Origin: JALEFZ01 sp039817415
Lineage (GTDB): Bacteria; Bacteroidota; Bacteroidia; J057
Direction of reading: 5' to 3'
Length of the DNA: 64,000 nt
Assembly: GCA_039817415.1 (NCBI GenBank)
Contig: JBCBVV010000017.1
Location: 1-64,000 of the forward strand
The notes beneath the pieces are model-generated. The model saw nothing but the letters and a program-made list of their open reading frames with translations. It was not told the origin of the DNA and did not search any database. Positions 25,932-33,489 of the stretch are shown one piece after another. The translations under genes were made by a program, and so were the position numbers. The stretch's first letter is position 1. Each line of letters starts with the position of its first letter.

Positions 25932-27121
25932 ATACGGTAATTTACATACTAGCATTCATCCTCTTAACCCCAGTTTTATGGACTGGATGCTACCTCTTGT
26001 TTTTCTCCCTCTTGGGGAAAATGAAAAAGGATGAGCCAAGAATCCAGCGTTCTAGGCTTGGTTTTCAACCCAAAATTGTGGTGTTAATTCCAGCCTACAA
26101 AGAGGATCAAGTGATCATTGATACAGCAGACAATATCTTGCAACAAACTTATTCACAAGATAAATGGGATGCCTTTGTAATAGCAGACAGCTTTGAAAGC
26201 TCGACCTTATTGACCCTGCGCCAAATGGGAATAGGGCTTATTGAAGTTGCTTTTGAGAACAGCACCAAATCTAAGGCTCTTAACAAGGCAATGGGGCAGT
26301 TACAGGAGGAATATGATCTCGTATTAATCCTTGATGCGGACAATCATGTAAAGCCTGAATTTTTAGAGCAGGTAGTGATGAGGTGGAAAGAGGATACTGA
26401 GATTGCCCAGTGCCATAGAACAGCCAAAAACAAGGATACGGGAGTTGCCTTGTTGGATACTATAAGTGAGGAGGTGGCGAATCACATTTTTTCTAAGGGG
26501 CATCGTGCAATTGGCCTTTCTTCCAGACTGGTAGGCTCGGGAATGGTATTCAAGTATCCCTTGTTTAAATCAGTCATGCAAGAAATCCAAGCTATCGGGG
26601 GATTTGATAAGGAACTAGAGGTAAGAATGATGGCCCAAGGCAAAATCATCGATTACTACAAGGACCTCATGGTATTTGACGAGAAAGTTAGAAACACTCA
26701 ATCCCTTCAAAAGCAAAGATTAAGATGGATTTCATCTCAGTTTGTCTACTTGGGAAGATACTTTGGAAAGGCATGCCAAGCCTTAATCCAGGAAGGGAAT
26801 GTTGACCTGTTCAACAAGGTCCTTCAATTCACCCTGGCACCAAGGCTTATATATCTTGGGCTTTGTTCAATGGCTATTCTATTAGGGTTCATAAGTTCTT
26901 CACTCCTGCTTGTTGGAGGAGGCTTACTGGGACTACTCCTTATAGGATTAGCCTATGCTTTAGCACTTCCTCCTCATTTGTCTGCATCTGATTTATGGAA
27001 ATCGATAGGAAAATTGCCCTCGGCGATGCTAAGTATGATTTGGCAAATGAGAAAGATTAAAGGAGCCAATAAAAAATTTATTCATACCCCACACGGGGCC
27101 ACCACCCCAAACAACAATTGA
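25922..27121 (+). CDS. Membrane-bound family 2 glycosyltransferase
   Basis: This 399-residue processive-type GT2 has an N-terminal membrane helix (about 5-28), a cytoplasmic GT-A domain with VVLIPAYKED, LILDADNHV (D-x-D) and a QRLRW motif (Q-x-x-R-W) near residue 265, and two C-terminal membrane helices (about 295-345). The Q-x-x-R-W motif is typical of synthases such as cellulose or hyaluronan synthase and their relatives. ATG 25922 is used; ATG 25928 would give a 4-bp ATGA overlap with the previous gene and is equally plausible. It is part of the exopolysaccharide operon and probably adds a backbone sugar. Confidence 0.85.
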   Translation: MGMNTVIYILAFILLTPVLWTGCYLLFFSLLGKMKKDEPRIQRSRLGFQPKIVVLIPAYKEDQVIIDTADNILQQTYSQDKWDAFVIADSFESSTLLTLRQMGIGLIEVAFENSTKSKALNKAMGQLQEEYDLVLILDADNHVKPEFLEQVVMRWKEDTEIAQCHRTAKNKDTGVALLDTISEEVANHIFSKGHRAIGLSSRLVGSGMVFKYPLFKSVMQEIQAIGGFDKELEVRMMAQGKIIDYYKDLMVFDEKVRNTQSLQKQRLRWISSQFVYLGRYFGKACQALIQEGNVDLFNKVLQFTLAPRLIYLGLCSMAILLGFISSSLLLVGGGLLGLLLIGLAYALALPPHLSASDLWKSIGKLPSAMLSMIWQMRKIKGANKKFIHTPHGATTPNNN

Positions 27122-27123
27122 CC

Positions 27124-27771
27124 ATGAAAGCACTCATCATAAACGAAAGAATAAAAATTGGAGAAGAAATCGAAAAGGATCCTTCCTCCTTTCAGGTAAG
27201 CATCTTGCTTCTCTACAGACTGCTCAGTTTGGGGGCCAACTGGATGATTTCTAGATGGAGGTTGAGAAGGGTTAATGAATTGGGAAAACTGGTCTTTACC
27301 CGAAAGAAGCCTACGGTATTGAACAAAGGGACCATCAAAATTGGAAGCCTGGTAAGAATCTGGTCCAATGTAAACCGTGTTCGGTTCGCGGTAAACAAGG
27401 GAGCGGAATTGATAATCGGTGAAAATACTCGAATCAACGGATCTACTATTTCCGTGAGCAGCAAGGTTCACATAGGAAAGAACTGCCGTATTGCGCCCCA
27501 TGTCATCATCATGGATGGAGATTTCCATGATACGGTTGATAGACTTGCGAAAGGCAAAACTGGCATGATCGAAATCAAGGATGGGGCCTGGGTTGCTACA
27601 CGGGCGATGGTCATGAAGAATGTAACCATTGGCAAAGGGGCAGTCGTAGCCGCAGGATCTGTAGTTACCAAAGATGTCCCAGACTATTGTGTGGTCGGAG
27701 GTGTTCCGGCCAAGATTATAAAAAGACTGAAAGTTGAAGCAGCTGAACCTGTTTTAGAAATGCAATCCTAA
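27124..27771 (+). CDS. Hexapeptide-repeat acyltransferase (LbH fold)
   Basis: This 215-residue protein has a left-handed beta-helix in its C-terminal two thirds: repeats such as KIGSLVRIWSNV, IIGENTRINGSTISV, KVHIGKNCRIAPHVII and the closing block NVTIGKGAVVAAGSVVTKDV typify the WcaF/NodL-type O-acetyltransferases. The likely catalytic His is in APHVIIMDGDFHD. The N-terminal ~60 residues are helical and basic. The start is ATG 27124, 2 bp after the glycosyltransferase stop; the TTG six bases upstream is rejected. It should add acetyl or a similar acyl group to a sugar of the repeat unit. The stop codon overlaps the start of a small downstream frame (TAATG). Confidence 0.88.
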   Translation: MKALIINERIKIGEEIEKDPSSFQVSILLLYRLLSLGANWMISRWRLRRVNELGKLVFTRKKPTVLNKGTIKIGSLVRIWSNVNRVRFAVNKGAELIIGENTRINGSTISVSSKVHIGKNCRIAPHVIIMDGDFHDTVDRLAKGKTGMIEIKDGAWVATRAMVMKNVTIGKGAVVAAGSVVTKDVPDYCVVGGVPAKIIKRLKVEAAEPVLEMQS

Positions 27772-27902
27772 TGTTTGGAGAAGGATTTCCCTTTGATCTG
27801 GTTTTAACGACCCTCATTCTCTTCATCATCATTGGAGTGAATGCCTCAAAAAAAGAAAGAGCTGATCAAGAAAGAAAAGAATTTGAAGCGAATGAAAATT
27901 AA
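27771..27902 (+). CDS. Small predicted single-pass membrane peptide (43 aa)
   Basis: An ATG shares its A with the acyltransferase stop (TAATG), and the frame ends 11 bp inside the flippase gene. The peptide starts MFGEGFPFDLVLTTLILF, continues through IIIGVN, and ends with a charged tail rich in K, R, E and D. That gives a short N-terminus, one membrane helix (about 8-24) and a soluble basic/acidic tail. Junctions at both ends look like translational coupling, and the sequence fills the 120-bp gap that would otherwise interrupt a tightly packed operon. No family is recognised. Its size is typical of small membrane regulators of transporters or synthases. Expression is unproven. Confidence 0.45.
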   Translation: MFGEGFPFDLVLTTLILFIIIGVNASKKERADQERKEFEANEN

Positions 27903-29232
27903 CATCAAAATAGGAGAAAGCTCATACGCCATGCTGTCCACCTTGGCAGCCATGATGGGTAACCTATTGGTGATGTTGATGTTGGTGAGGTATTTCTCAC
28001 AAGAGGATTTTGGCCAATGGGTACTGTATTTGTCCCTCTTCACCCTTGCCGAAATGGCCAGAACGGGTATTGTCCAAAATGGAATGGTCAAATTCACGCA
28101 GTCTAATCCCAATGACTACAAGGAAATCTTAACTGCAGCGGTGATGCTGCACATGGTTCTTGGTTTAGGCTTATGGCTTGTATTGGTGGTGATCTCATTT
28201 CCGCTTGCTGAGATATGGAAAAGTCCTGCCCTCATTGAACTGTCTCCCCTATATGGTCTCACCTTTATCACACTTGGAAGCTTGAGGTTCGGAGAATATG
28301 TCCAGATGGCCAATCAGGATTTTAAAGGAGTTTTTTGGGGCAATGGAATTTTTGCTTTGACATACAGCGCAATCATTGGAGTTTTGTTTGTTGGCAACTT
28401 CATTTTTGACTGGGCGGATGTACTGTATATCCAGGCGGGAGCAGCTTTGCTAGGGGCGCTATTTGTTTGGAATTACAGAAAGTCAATGTTTCAGTTCGGA
28501 GCCATTCGATGGGTATGGATTGCGCGGCTATTCCATTATGGAAAGTTCTCGTTAGGAACTAACCTAAGTTCGATGCTATTGCAGCGTGTAGACATTGCCT
28601 TGTTGGGCTACTTTGTCAATCCTGCTGCAGTTGCCTCTTACAACATCGCCTCTAGAGCCCCCAATTATATGGAGGTTCCGCTGAAAGGAGGAGCGCAGTA
28701 TTTCTTTCCCAAGATTGCTTCAGCCTACAGGAATGGAGAAGGAAAGGAGCGTGCGGCACGTCTGTACGAAGAAGCATTAGGAATGATGCTGGCCATCAAT
28801 ATACCCTTATGTGTGGGCGCCTTCATCTTTGCCAAGCCGATATTATACATATTGGGTGGCCCCGATTACCTAGGCGCTCAGCTGATCCTTTGGATACTGC
28901 TTGCCAACACCCTTATCAAGCCCTTTGCCAGAATGTTTGGGACGGTGCTAGATGCAATTGGCAAACCTGAGGTGAATTTCAAATTGGTCTTTTTCTCTAT
29001 TCTACTAAATCTGGTTGCCAACCTAATTTTCATTCCCATATGGGGTGGGGTAGGAGCGGCAGTAGGAACCATTCTAGCTATGATTTTGATGAACTTGGTC
29101 TCTTTTGGAATTCTAAAGGACTACATCCCCTTCCAGTTAAATGCGCTGCCAAACTGGATCATGTTTTACTATAAAAAATGGTGGGCTTTCCTTCCCTTTA
29201 ATAGGAGGCAACCCACAGAGAAGATTCATTGA
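27892..29232 (+). CDS. Polysaccharide flippase (Wzx/MVF-like)
   Basis: This ~446-residue integral membrane protein has 12-14 predicted helices. The start used is ATG 27892 (MKINIKIGESSYAMLSTLAA), which overlaps the small upstream frame. A longer in-frame start at 27841 adds a very Lys-rich 17-residue stretch and is less likely. Landmarks of the polysaccharide biosynthesis/MATE-like family are VRYFSQEDFGQWVLYLSLFTLAE near the N-terminus, SMLLQRVDIALLGYFVNPAAVASYNIASR in the middle and the IWGGVGAAVGTILAMILMN helix near the end, each cited here in part. It should flip lipid-linked repeat units to the periplasm, ahead of the polymerase encoded at 23500. Confidence 0.88.
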   Translation: MKINIKIGESSYAMLSTLAAMMGNLLVMLMLVRYFSQEDFGQWVLYLSLFTLAEMARTGIVQNGMVKFTQSNPNDYKEILTAAVMLHMVLGLGLWLVLVVISFPLAEIWKSPALIELSPLYGLTFITLGSLRFGEYVQMANQDFKGVFWGNGIFALTYSAIIGVLFVGNFIFDWADVLYIQAGAALLGALFVWNYRKSMFQFGAIRWVWIARLFHYGKFSLGTNLSSMLLQRVDIALLGYFVNPAAVASYNIASRAPNYMEVPLKGGAQYFFPKIASAYRNGEGKERAARLYEEALGMMLAINIPLCVGAFIFAKPILYILGGPDYLGAQLILWILLANTLIKPFARMFGTVLDAIGKPEVNFKLVFFSILLNLVANLIFIPIWGGVGAAVGTILAMILMNLVSFGILKDYIPFQLNALPNWIMFYYKKWWAFLPFNRRQPTEKIH

Positions 29233-30410
29233 TGATGGAGTTAATATTTTGGATATCAGCCTTTCTTCTGTTCTATACCTACATCGGGTATGGCTTAATC
29301 CTGTTCGCTCTAACTAAAATTAGATCGAATCCGGAAGAACCAGAAATGAAAGAGCATGATCTTCCATTTATCACCTTTATGGTGGCGGCGTACAATGAAG
29401 AGGAGATAATTGAAGAAAAAATTTGGAACTCCTTGGAATTGGATTATCCGAAAGAGAAGGTTCAATATCTATTTGTAACGGACGGTTCGAATGATGGCAC
29501 CATGGACATCATTCGTCAATATTCCGCCATTGAATTGGAGCATGAAGCGCCAAGAAGAGGGAAGATCGCTGCTGTGAACAGAGTCATGCCCTTGGCTAGA
29601 GGGGAAATAACCATTTTTTCGGATGCAAACGCCATGCTTAATAAATCCTGCCTCAAAAACATCGTAAGGCATTTCCAACATGAAGAGGTAGCAGCCGTTG
29701 CAGGAGAGAAACGAGTCAATAGTACGGAGGTAGACAATGCTTCAGGAGCTGGAGAGAGCATGTATTGGAAATACGAATCCACCCTCAGGAAATGGGACGG
29801 AAGATTCTATTCTGTTATGGGGGCCGCAGGTGAGCTTTTCGCCATTAGGACCATCATGCATGAGCAGCTTGAAGAGGATACCCTCATAGAGGATTTTGTC
29901 ATGACCATGAAGATGGTTCGTCAGGGAAAAAGGATCGCCTATGCTCCTGATGCCTATGCCATGGAGGAGGCTTCTGAAGACAGTGCCGAAGAACTCAAGA
30001 GAAAAATTAGGATTTCAGCAGGAGGGCTTCAGGCGAGCTGGCGATTGAGGGATTTGATGAACCCTTTCAAATATCCAGCTGTTTCATTTCAATTTCTTTC
30101 TCACAGGGTGTTTCGATGGACAATCGCGCCTATTGCGCTGGTCCTATTATTCGTTCTTCATCCATTTTTGGCAGTAACTCAAGAAGGAATTTACACCCTG
30201 ACTTGGATTTTGCACCTGGCATTTTATGCCTTGGCGGTGGTCGGTGCAGTACTAGCCAGTAGGAAAATCAAAGTGAAGGTAGCCTTTGTCCCTTATTACT
30301 TTTTGCTAATGAACTATTCAGTTTTCATGGGACTAGGAAGACTGATACGAGGAAAACAATCTGTGGTGTGGGAAAAGGCCAAGCGAAAAAAGGTCGCTGT
30401 CAACCCATAA
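29232..30410 (+). CDS. Membrane-bound family 2 glycosyltransferase (cellulose-synthase-like branch)
   Basis: This ~392-residue GT2 begins at ATG 29232 inside the flippase stop (TGATG). It has an N-terminal membrane helix (1-24), then a GT-A domain with FMVAAYNEEE, LFVTDGSNDGTMDI, FSDANAML and the catalytic region EDFVMTMKMVRQGKR. Three C-terminal membrane helices follow (about 290-365). The product of this class adds a sugar at the cytoplasmic face of the membrane. It is the last gene of the tightly coupled block; 49 bp separate it from the response regulators. Confidence 0.88.
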   Translation: MMELIFWISAFLLFYTYIGYGLILFALTKIRSNPEEPEMKEHDLPFITFMVAAYNEEEIIEEKIWNSLELDYPKEKVQYLFVTDGSNDGTMDIIRQYSAIELEHEAPRRGKIAAVNRVMPLARGEITIFSDANAMLNKSCLKNIVRHFQHEEVAAVAGEKRVNSTEVDNASGAGESMYWKYESTLRKWDGRFYSVMGAAGELFAIRTIMHEQLEEDTLIEDFVMTMKMVRQGKRIAYAPDAYAMEEASEDSAEELKRKIRISAGGLQASWRLRDLMNPFKYPAVSFQFLSHRVFRWTIAPIALVLLFVLHPFLAVTQEGIYTLTWILHLAFYALAVVGAVLASRKIKVKVAFVPYYFLLMNYSVFMGLGRLIRGKQSVVWEKAKRKKVAVNP

Positions 30411-30459
30411 CCTATTAATCAACTATAAAAATCGAATACCATAATCAACTGAACGCATA

Positions 30460-30924
30460 ATGATGGAAAGATTACCAAAGACAGATCAAAACATCCTGGT
30501 AGTTGATGATAGCCAAATCATGAGGCTATTCATGAAGAAAATTCTGTCACAATCATTTGAGGTCCAGACAGTAGACTCTGCTGTTTCAGCCCTCGAATCT
30601 TTGTACACCATGGAGGAGCCCTCTTTGGTCATCTCAGATATCAATTTACCTGAAATGAATGGCTTTGATTTACTGAAGAAGATCAAAACCGACAATAGCC
30701 TTTGCAAGGTACCCGTCATGATTGTTTCAGGAGAAAAGGACTCTTCCTCCAGAATCAAATGCCTGGAATTAGGAGCAGTAGATTATGTGCTGAAGCCCTT
30801 TAATCCAAGAGAGCTATACCTACGGGTTTGCCATCATTTGAACATCAACCTAAAGAGAAGCTCACAATCAGACGACCAAGAAATAAACAGCTTGAATATC
30901 AACAGATTCACAAGTTATGAGTGA
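30460..30924 (+). CDS. Stand-alone CheY-like response regulator (first of a pair)
   Basis: This 154-residue protein has one receiver domain (about 10-130): acidic pair in LVVDDSQIMR, phospho-acceptor Asp60 in VISDINLPEMNG, Thr/Ser position in IVSGEKDSS and the conserved Lys in VLKPFNP. No output domain follows, only a ~25-residue polar tail. It overlaps the next gene by 8 bp, and that gene is a clear paralogue. Its place inside an exopolysaccharide operon, just ahead of the initiating sugar transferase, suggests control by protein contact rather than transcription. The cognate kinase is not in this window. Confidence 0.9.
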   Translation: MMERLPKTDQNILVVDDSQIMRLFMKKILSQSFEVQTVDSAVSALESLYTMEEPSLVISDINLPEMNGFDLLKKIKTDNSLCKVPVMIVSGEKDSSSRIKCLELGAVDYVLKPFNPRELYLRVCHHLNINLKRSSQSDDQEINSLNINRFTSYE

Positions 30925-31312
30925 TTATAAATTACAGAAAAATGCTACCATCCTTGTGGTGGATGATAGCCCTATGATGAGAATGTTTTTGATGAAAATG
31001 TTCTCCGAAACCCATGAAGTTGAACTTAAGAATTCAGCTGTAGAAGCGCTTGAGTGGCTCTATTTGAACCCTGAGCCTGAATTGATCATTACTGACCTCA
31101 ATATGGAAGGAATGAATGGCCTTCAATTGCTTCAAAAAATCAAGCAAGATGAAAACTTGAAGGAGGCTAAGGTGATGGTGATTTCTGGTGAAAAACAGTC
31201 CCAAACTAGGATCAAAAGCCTTGAACTGGGGGCAGATGATTACTTGCTGAAACCCTTTAACCCACAGGAACTTTACCTGAGAGTCAACAAGCTCCTAGAA
31301 AAAGTAGCCTGA
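30917..31312 (+). CDS. Stand-alone CheY-like response regulator (second of a pair)
   Basis: This 131-residue receiver-only protein contains LVVDDSPMMRMFL, phospho-acceptor Asp60 in IITDLNMEGMNG and Lys in LLKPFNPQELYLRV. It is similar to the preceding regulator over its whole length, with shared SGEK and LKPFNP blocks, which points to a local gene duplication. Translation is coupled to the first copy through the ATGAGTGA overlap. It lies 41 bp ahead of the sugar transferase gene. Confidence 0.9.
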   Translation: MSDYKLQKNATILVVDDSPMMRMFLMKMFSETHEVELKNSAVEALEWLYLNPEPELIITDLNMEGMNGLQLLQKIKQDENLKEAKVMVISGEKQSQTRIKSLELGADDYLLKPFNPQELYLRVNKLLEKVA

Positions 31313-31353
31313 TCACTTTTTTCATTCCTTTCAATTTTCAAAGATTAGTAACA

Positions 31354-32514
31354 GTGATTTTGCAAAAAATAGATACGCAAAAGGACCTTGGACTTATATG
31401 CATTGGGAATTATGCCGAAAAACTATCCTTTTCTCTCTCTGGGCAGTTTATAACAGCTTGGGATCTAGAACTGGTTGGCTTTTTTCAAAGGAACAAATCC
31501 TGGACACAACTTCTCCTAAGAGAGGTCATAGTAGCCATGCATCCAGATCAGTTCAGCCAAAGTAACTGGAATTCCTTTAAGTCCCAGTGTACCTCTCATA
31601 TTGGGAAAAAGCCCCATTTGATCTTCGTTATTCCTCCCAACTGGAAAGAGGATGCAAATGACCTGAATCTGATTTGTGAGGAGGCAAATTTTGTCTTTGA
31701 CAATGGAGACAGCACGTTTATCTCTCTTTCTATTAGGAAAAAAATTCAACCCAAGACCGGGCCTTCACTATCTGATATGGAAGGTCGACTTGACTCGAAG
31801 ATCGCTCCTTTGAAAAGAGCATTTGACCTAGCAGTAGCCATTTCCATCCTTCTTATTGCTTCTCCCTTTTTGTTGATCATTGCCTTATTGATCAAGATAG
31901 AATCCAAAGGGCCAGTAATCTATGCCTCCAAAAGAGTAGGGCAGAACTATAAGATTTTCAACTTCTACAAGTTCCGATCGATGAGGCAGGATGCAGATAA
32001 GATGATTGATAAGATCAAGGATTTGAATGTCTACCTAGAAAAAGATGAGGAAGATACGGCGGAAGACTTCTTTAACGGCATAGAACTCATCTCTGATGAA
32101 GGTTCGGTAGATGAAGGGCTTTTCCAGTACGAGGAAAACTCCAATAATTCCTCCTTTCTAAAGGTTACGGATGATCCACGCATTACACGTGTAGGGAAGT
32201 TCATTCGGAATACCAGTATCGATGAAATTCCTCAATTATGGAATGTGATCATTGGAGACATGTCTATTGTTGGGAATAGGCCTTTGCCATTGTATGAGGC
32301 TGAGCAGCTTACAGCAGATGATAGAGTTGAAAGATTCATGGCTCCTGCAGGAATTACGGGTCTTTGGCAGGTCATGGATAGAGGGAGTGAGGAAATCACC
32401 GAGGAGGGAAGAATTCAGCTTGATATCCAATATGCAAGAGAACACAATTTCTGGAAGGATCTGAAAATTCTCTTTATGACTTTTTCTGCAGTGGTCCAAA
32501 AAGAAAATCAATAA
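31354..32514 (+). CDS. Initiating sugar-phosphate transferase with N-terminal pseudo-receiver-like domain
   Basis: This 386-residue protein starts at a GTG. The C-terminal part is a monotopic bacterial sugar transferase (PglC/WcaJ type): one membrane-entering helix at about 156-182, the KFRSM motif at 206-210, DDPRITRVGKF at 273-283, the Asp290-Glu291 pair in SIDEIPQLWNV, and GITGLWQV. It loads the first sugar phosphate onto undecaprenyl phosphate. Residues 211-272 are an unusually acidic insert. Residues about 10-130 lack the four-helix domain of WcaJ and instead alternate strands and helices like a receiver fold (LGLICIG, EVIVAMHPDQ, HLIFVIPP, ANFVFDNGD) without its acidic pocket, so a pseudo-receiver is inferred. 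It directly follows two receiver proteins in the operon. Confidence 0.85.
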   Translation: MILQKIDTQKDLGLICIGNYAEKLSFSLSGQFITAWDLELVGFFQRNKSWTQLLLREVIVAMHPDQFSQSNWNSFKSQCTSHIGKKPHLIFVIPPNWKEDANDLNLICEEANFVFDNGDSTFISLSIRKKIQPKTGPSLSDMEGRLDSKIAPLKRAFDLAVAISILLIASPFLLIIALLIKIESKGPVIYASKRVGQNYKIFNFYKFRSMRQDADKMIDKIKDLNVYLEKDEEDTAEDFFNGIELISDEGSVDEGLFQYEENSNNSSFLKVTDDPRITRVGKFIRNTSIDEIPQLWNVIIGDMSIVGNRPLPLYEAEQLTADDRVERFMAPAGITGLWQVMDRGSEEITEEGRIQLDIQYAREHNFWKDLKILFMTFSAVVQKENQ

Positions 32515-32648
32515 ACATCAATGCACCATAAGTAAAAGTAATGAGTGAGCTGTAAAAATATATTACGATTTATTGGAAAAAGTAAATGATGTAATGGTTG
32601 TTTGGTGGAGTAGTTGGTGAAGGGTCTTTAAAACTTAAATATCTGTTC

Positions 32649-33485
32649 ATGAGGAGTTTGTCATTGTATGTGGAGAGGACCGAAAAAGGGAAATTAATCC
32701 TGTTGAGTATCCTATTACTTCTGGGAGTAAATTCCTATGGGCAGAATAAGGAAATTCAACAAGATTCTGTCAAAATACTTCAGGCAGTGGAACCTTCTGA
32801 TTCAACCGTAATGAGTGAGTTGATGAAGGAAGATTCAGCACGGCTTGTTCCATTTAATCCTTACAAGATTGCTCCCTTGGAGGATCTCGTTATTCGGGCT
32901 TGGGAATATTCAGCTCAATTAGAATACAACGGTCATTTGTTGGAAGAGCAAGTGGCCAACTACAAGGTCGAAAAGAAGAAGTGGTTGCAATTTATCACTG
33001 GAAGAGCATCCATGTCATACGGCACAGGTTCTGGACTCTTTGCTTCAGATAATGGGACGGTAGTGGCCACCCAACTGACCAATCAAGAGAATCTCCTGTA
33101 CAACACAGGTGTTGGGATTACTCTTTCTCCGGAGTACTGGGTAAATCGCAAGCAAAATTTGCGTGTCATGGAAGCTCGAATGGCGCAGGTGAGAAGTAAC
33201 AAGGAGATTATTAAGCAGGAACTAAGGGGAATAGTGGTGGAAAGATATGTCGCCTACCAGAATGCCTTAAAAGTGTTGAAGGTGCACGCTGCCGCGATGG
33301 AATCTTATGCTATTTCACACGAGACAGCAGCTATCTACTTCAACAAAGGAGACCTAAACATCACCGAGTACAATACTTCATTACAATACAAGACCTCAAC
33401 TGAGCTAAAATATTTCAAAGCAAAAGGTGAGTTTCAAATGGCCCTACAAATGTTGAAAGACATCTGTGGAGGCAGAATAGATTAA
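32649..33485 (+). CDS. Half-length TolC-like outer-membrane protein (single OEP repeat)
   Basis: The start is ATG 32649, giving 278 residues with a signal peptide ending near NSYGQ (about 33); an upstream in-frame start at 32598 adds 17 residues. After a ~45-residue linker comes a single outer-membrane-efflux repeat: a helix (APLEDLVIRAWEYSAQLEYN onwards), a beta-hairpin region (SMSYGTGSGLF, TGVGITLSPEYW) and two long helices with VVERYVAYQNALKVL and FNKGDLNITEYNTSLQYKTS. TolC proteins normally hold two such repeats in ~430-480 residues, so this is half. It is not obviously truncated: the next gene begins 5 bp after its stop. Its location suggests a role in polysaccharide export, in place of an OPX/Wza protein. 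Confidence 0.78.
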   Translation: MRSLSLYVERTEKGKLILLSILLLLGVNSYGQNKEIQQDSVKILQAVEPSDSTVMSELMKEDSARLVPFNPYKIAPLEDLVIRAWEYSAQLEYNGHLLEEQVANYKVEKKKWLQFITGRASMSYGTGSGLFASDNGTVVATQLTNQENLLYNTGVGITLSPEYWVNRKQNLRVMEARMAQVRSNKEIIKQELRGIVVERYVAYQNALKVLKVHAAAMESYAISHETAAIYFNKGDLNITEYNTSLQYKTSTELKYFKAKGEFQMALQMLKDICGGRID

Positions 33486-33489
33486 GCAT

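Noticed and set aside
27082..27528. 148-codon open frame on the minus strand
   Set aside because: It is antisense to the acyltransferase gene and shows no recognisable protein features.
32598..33485. Reading the short TolC-like gene as a truncated pseudogene
   Set aside because: It has a signal peptide, a complete single repeat and a normal stop 4 nt before the next gene, so degradation is not supported.
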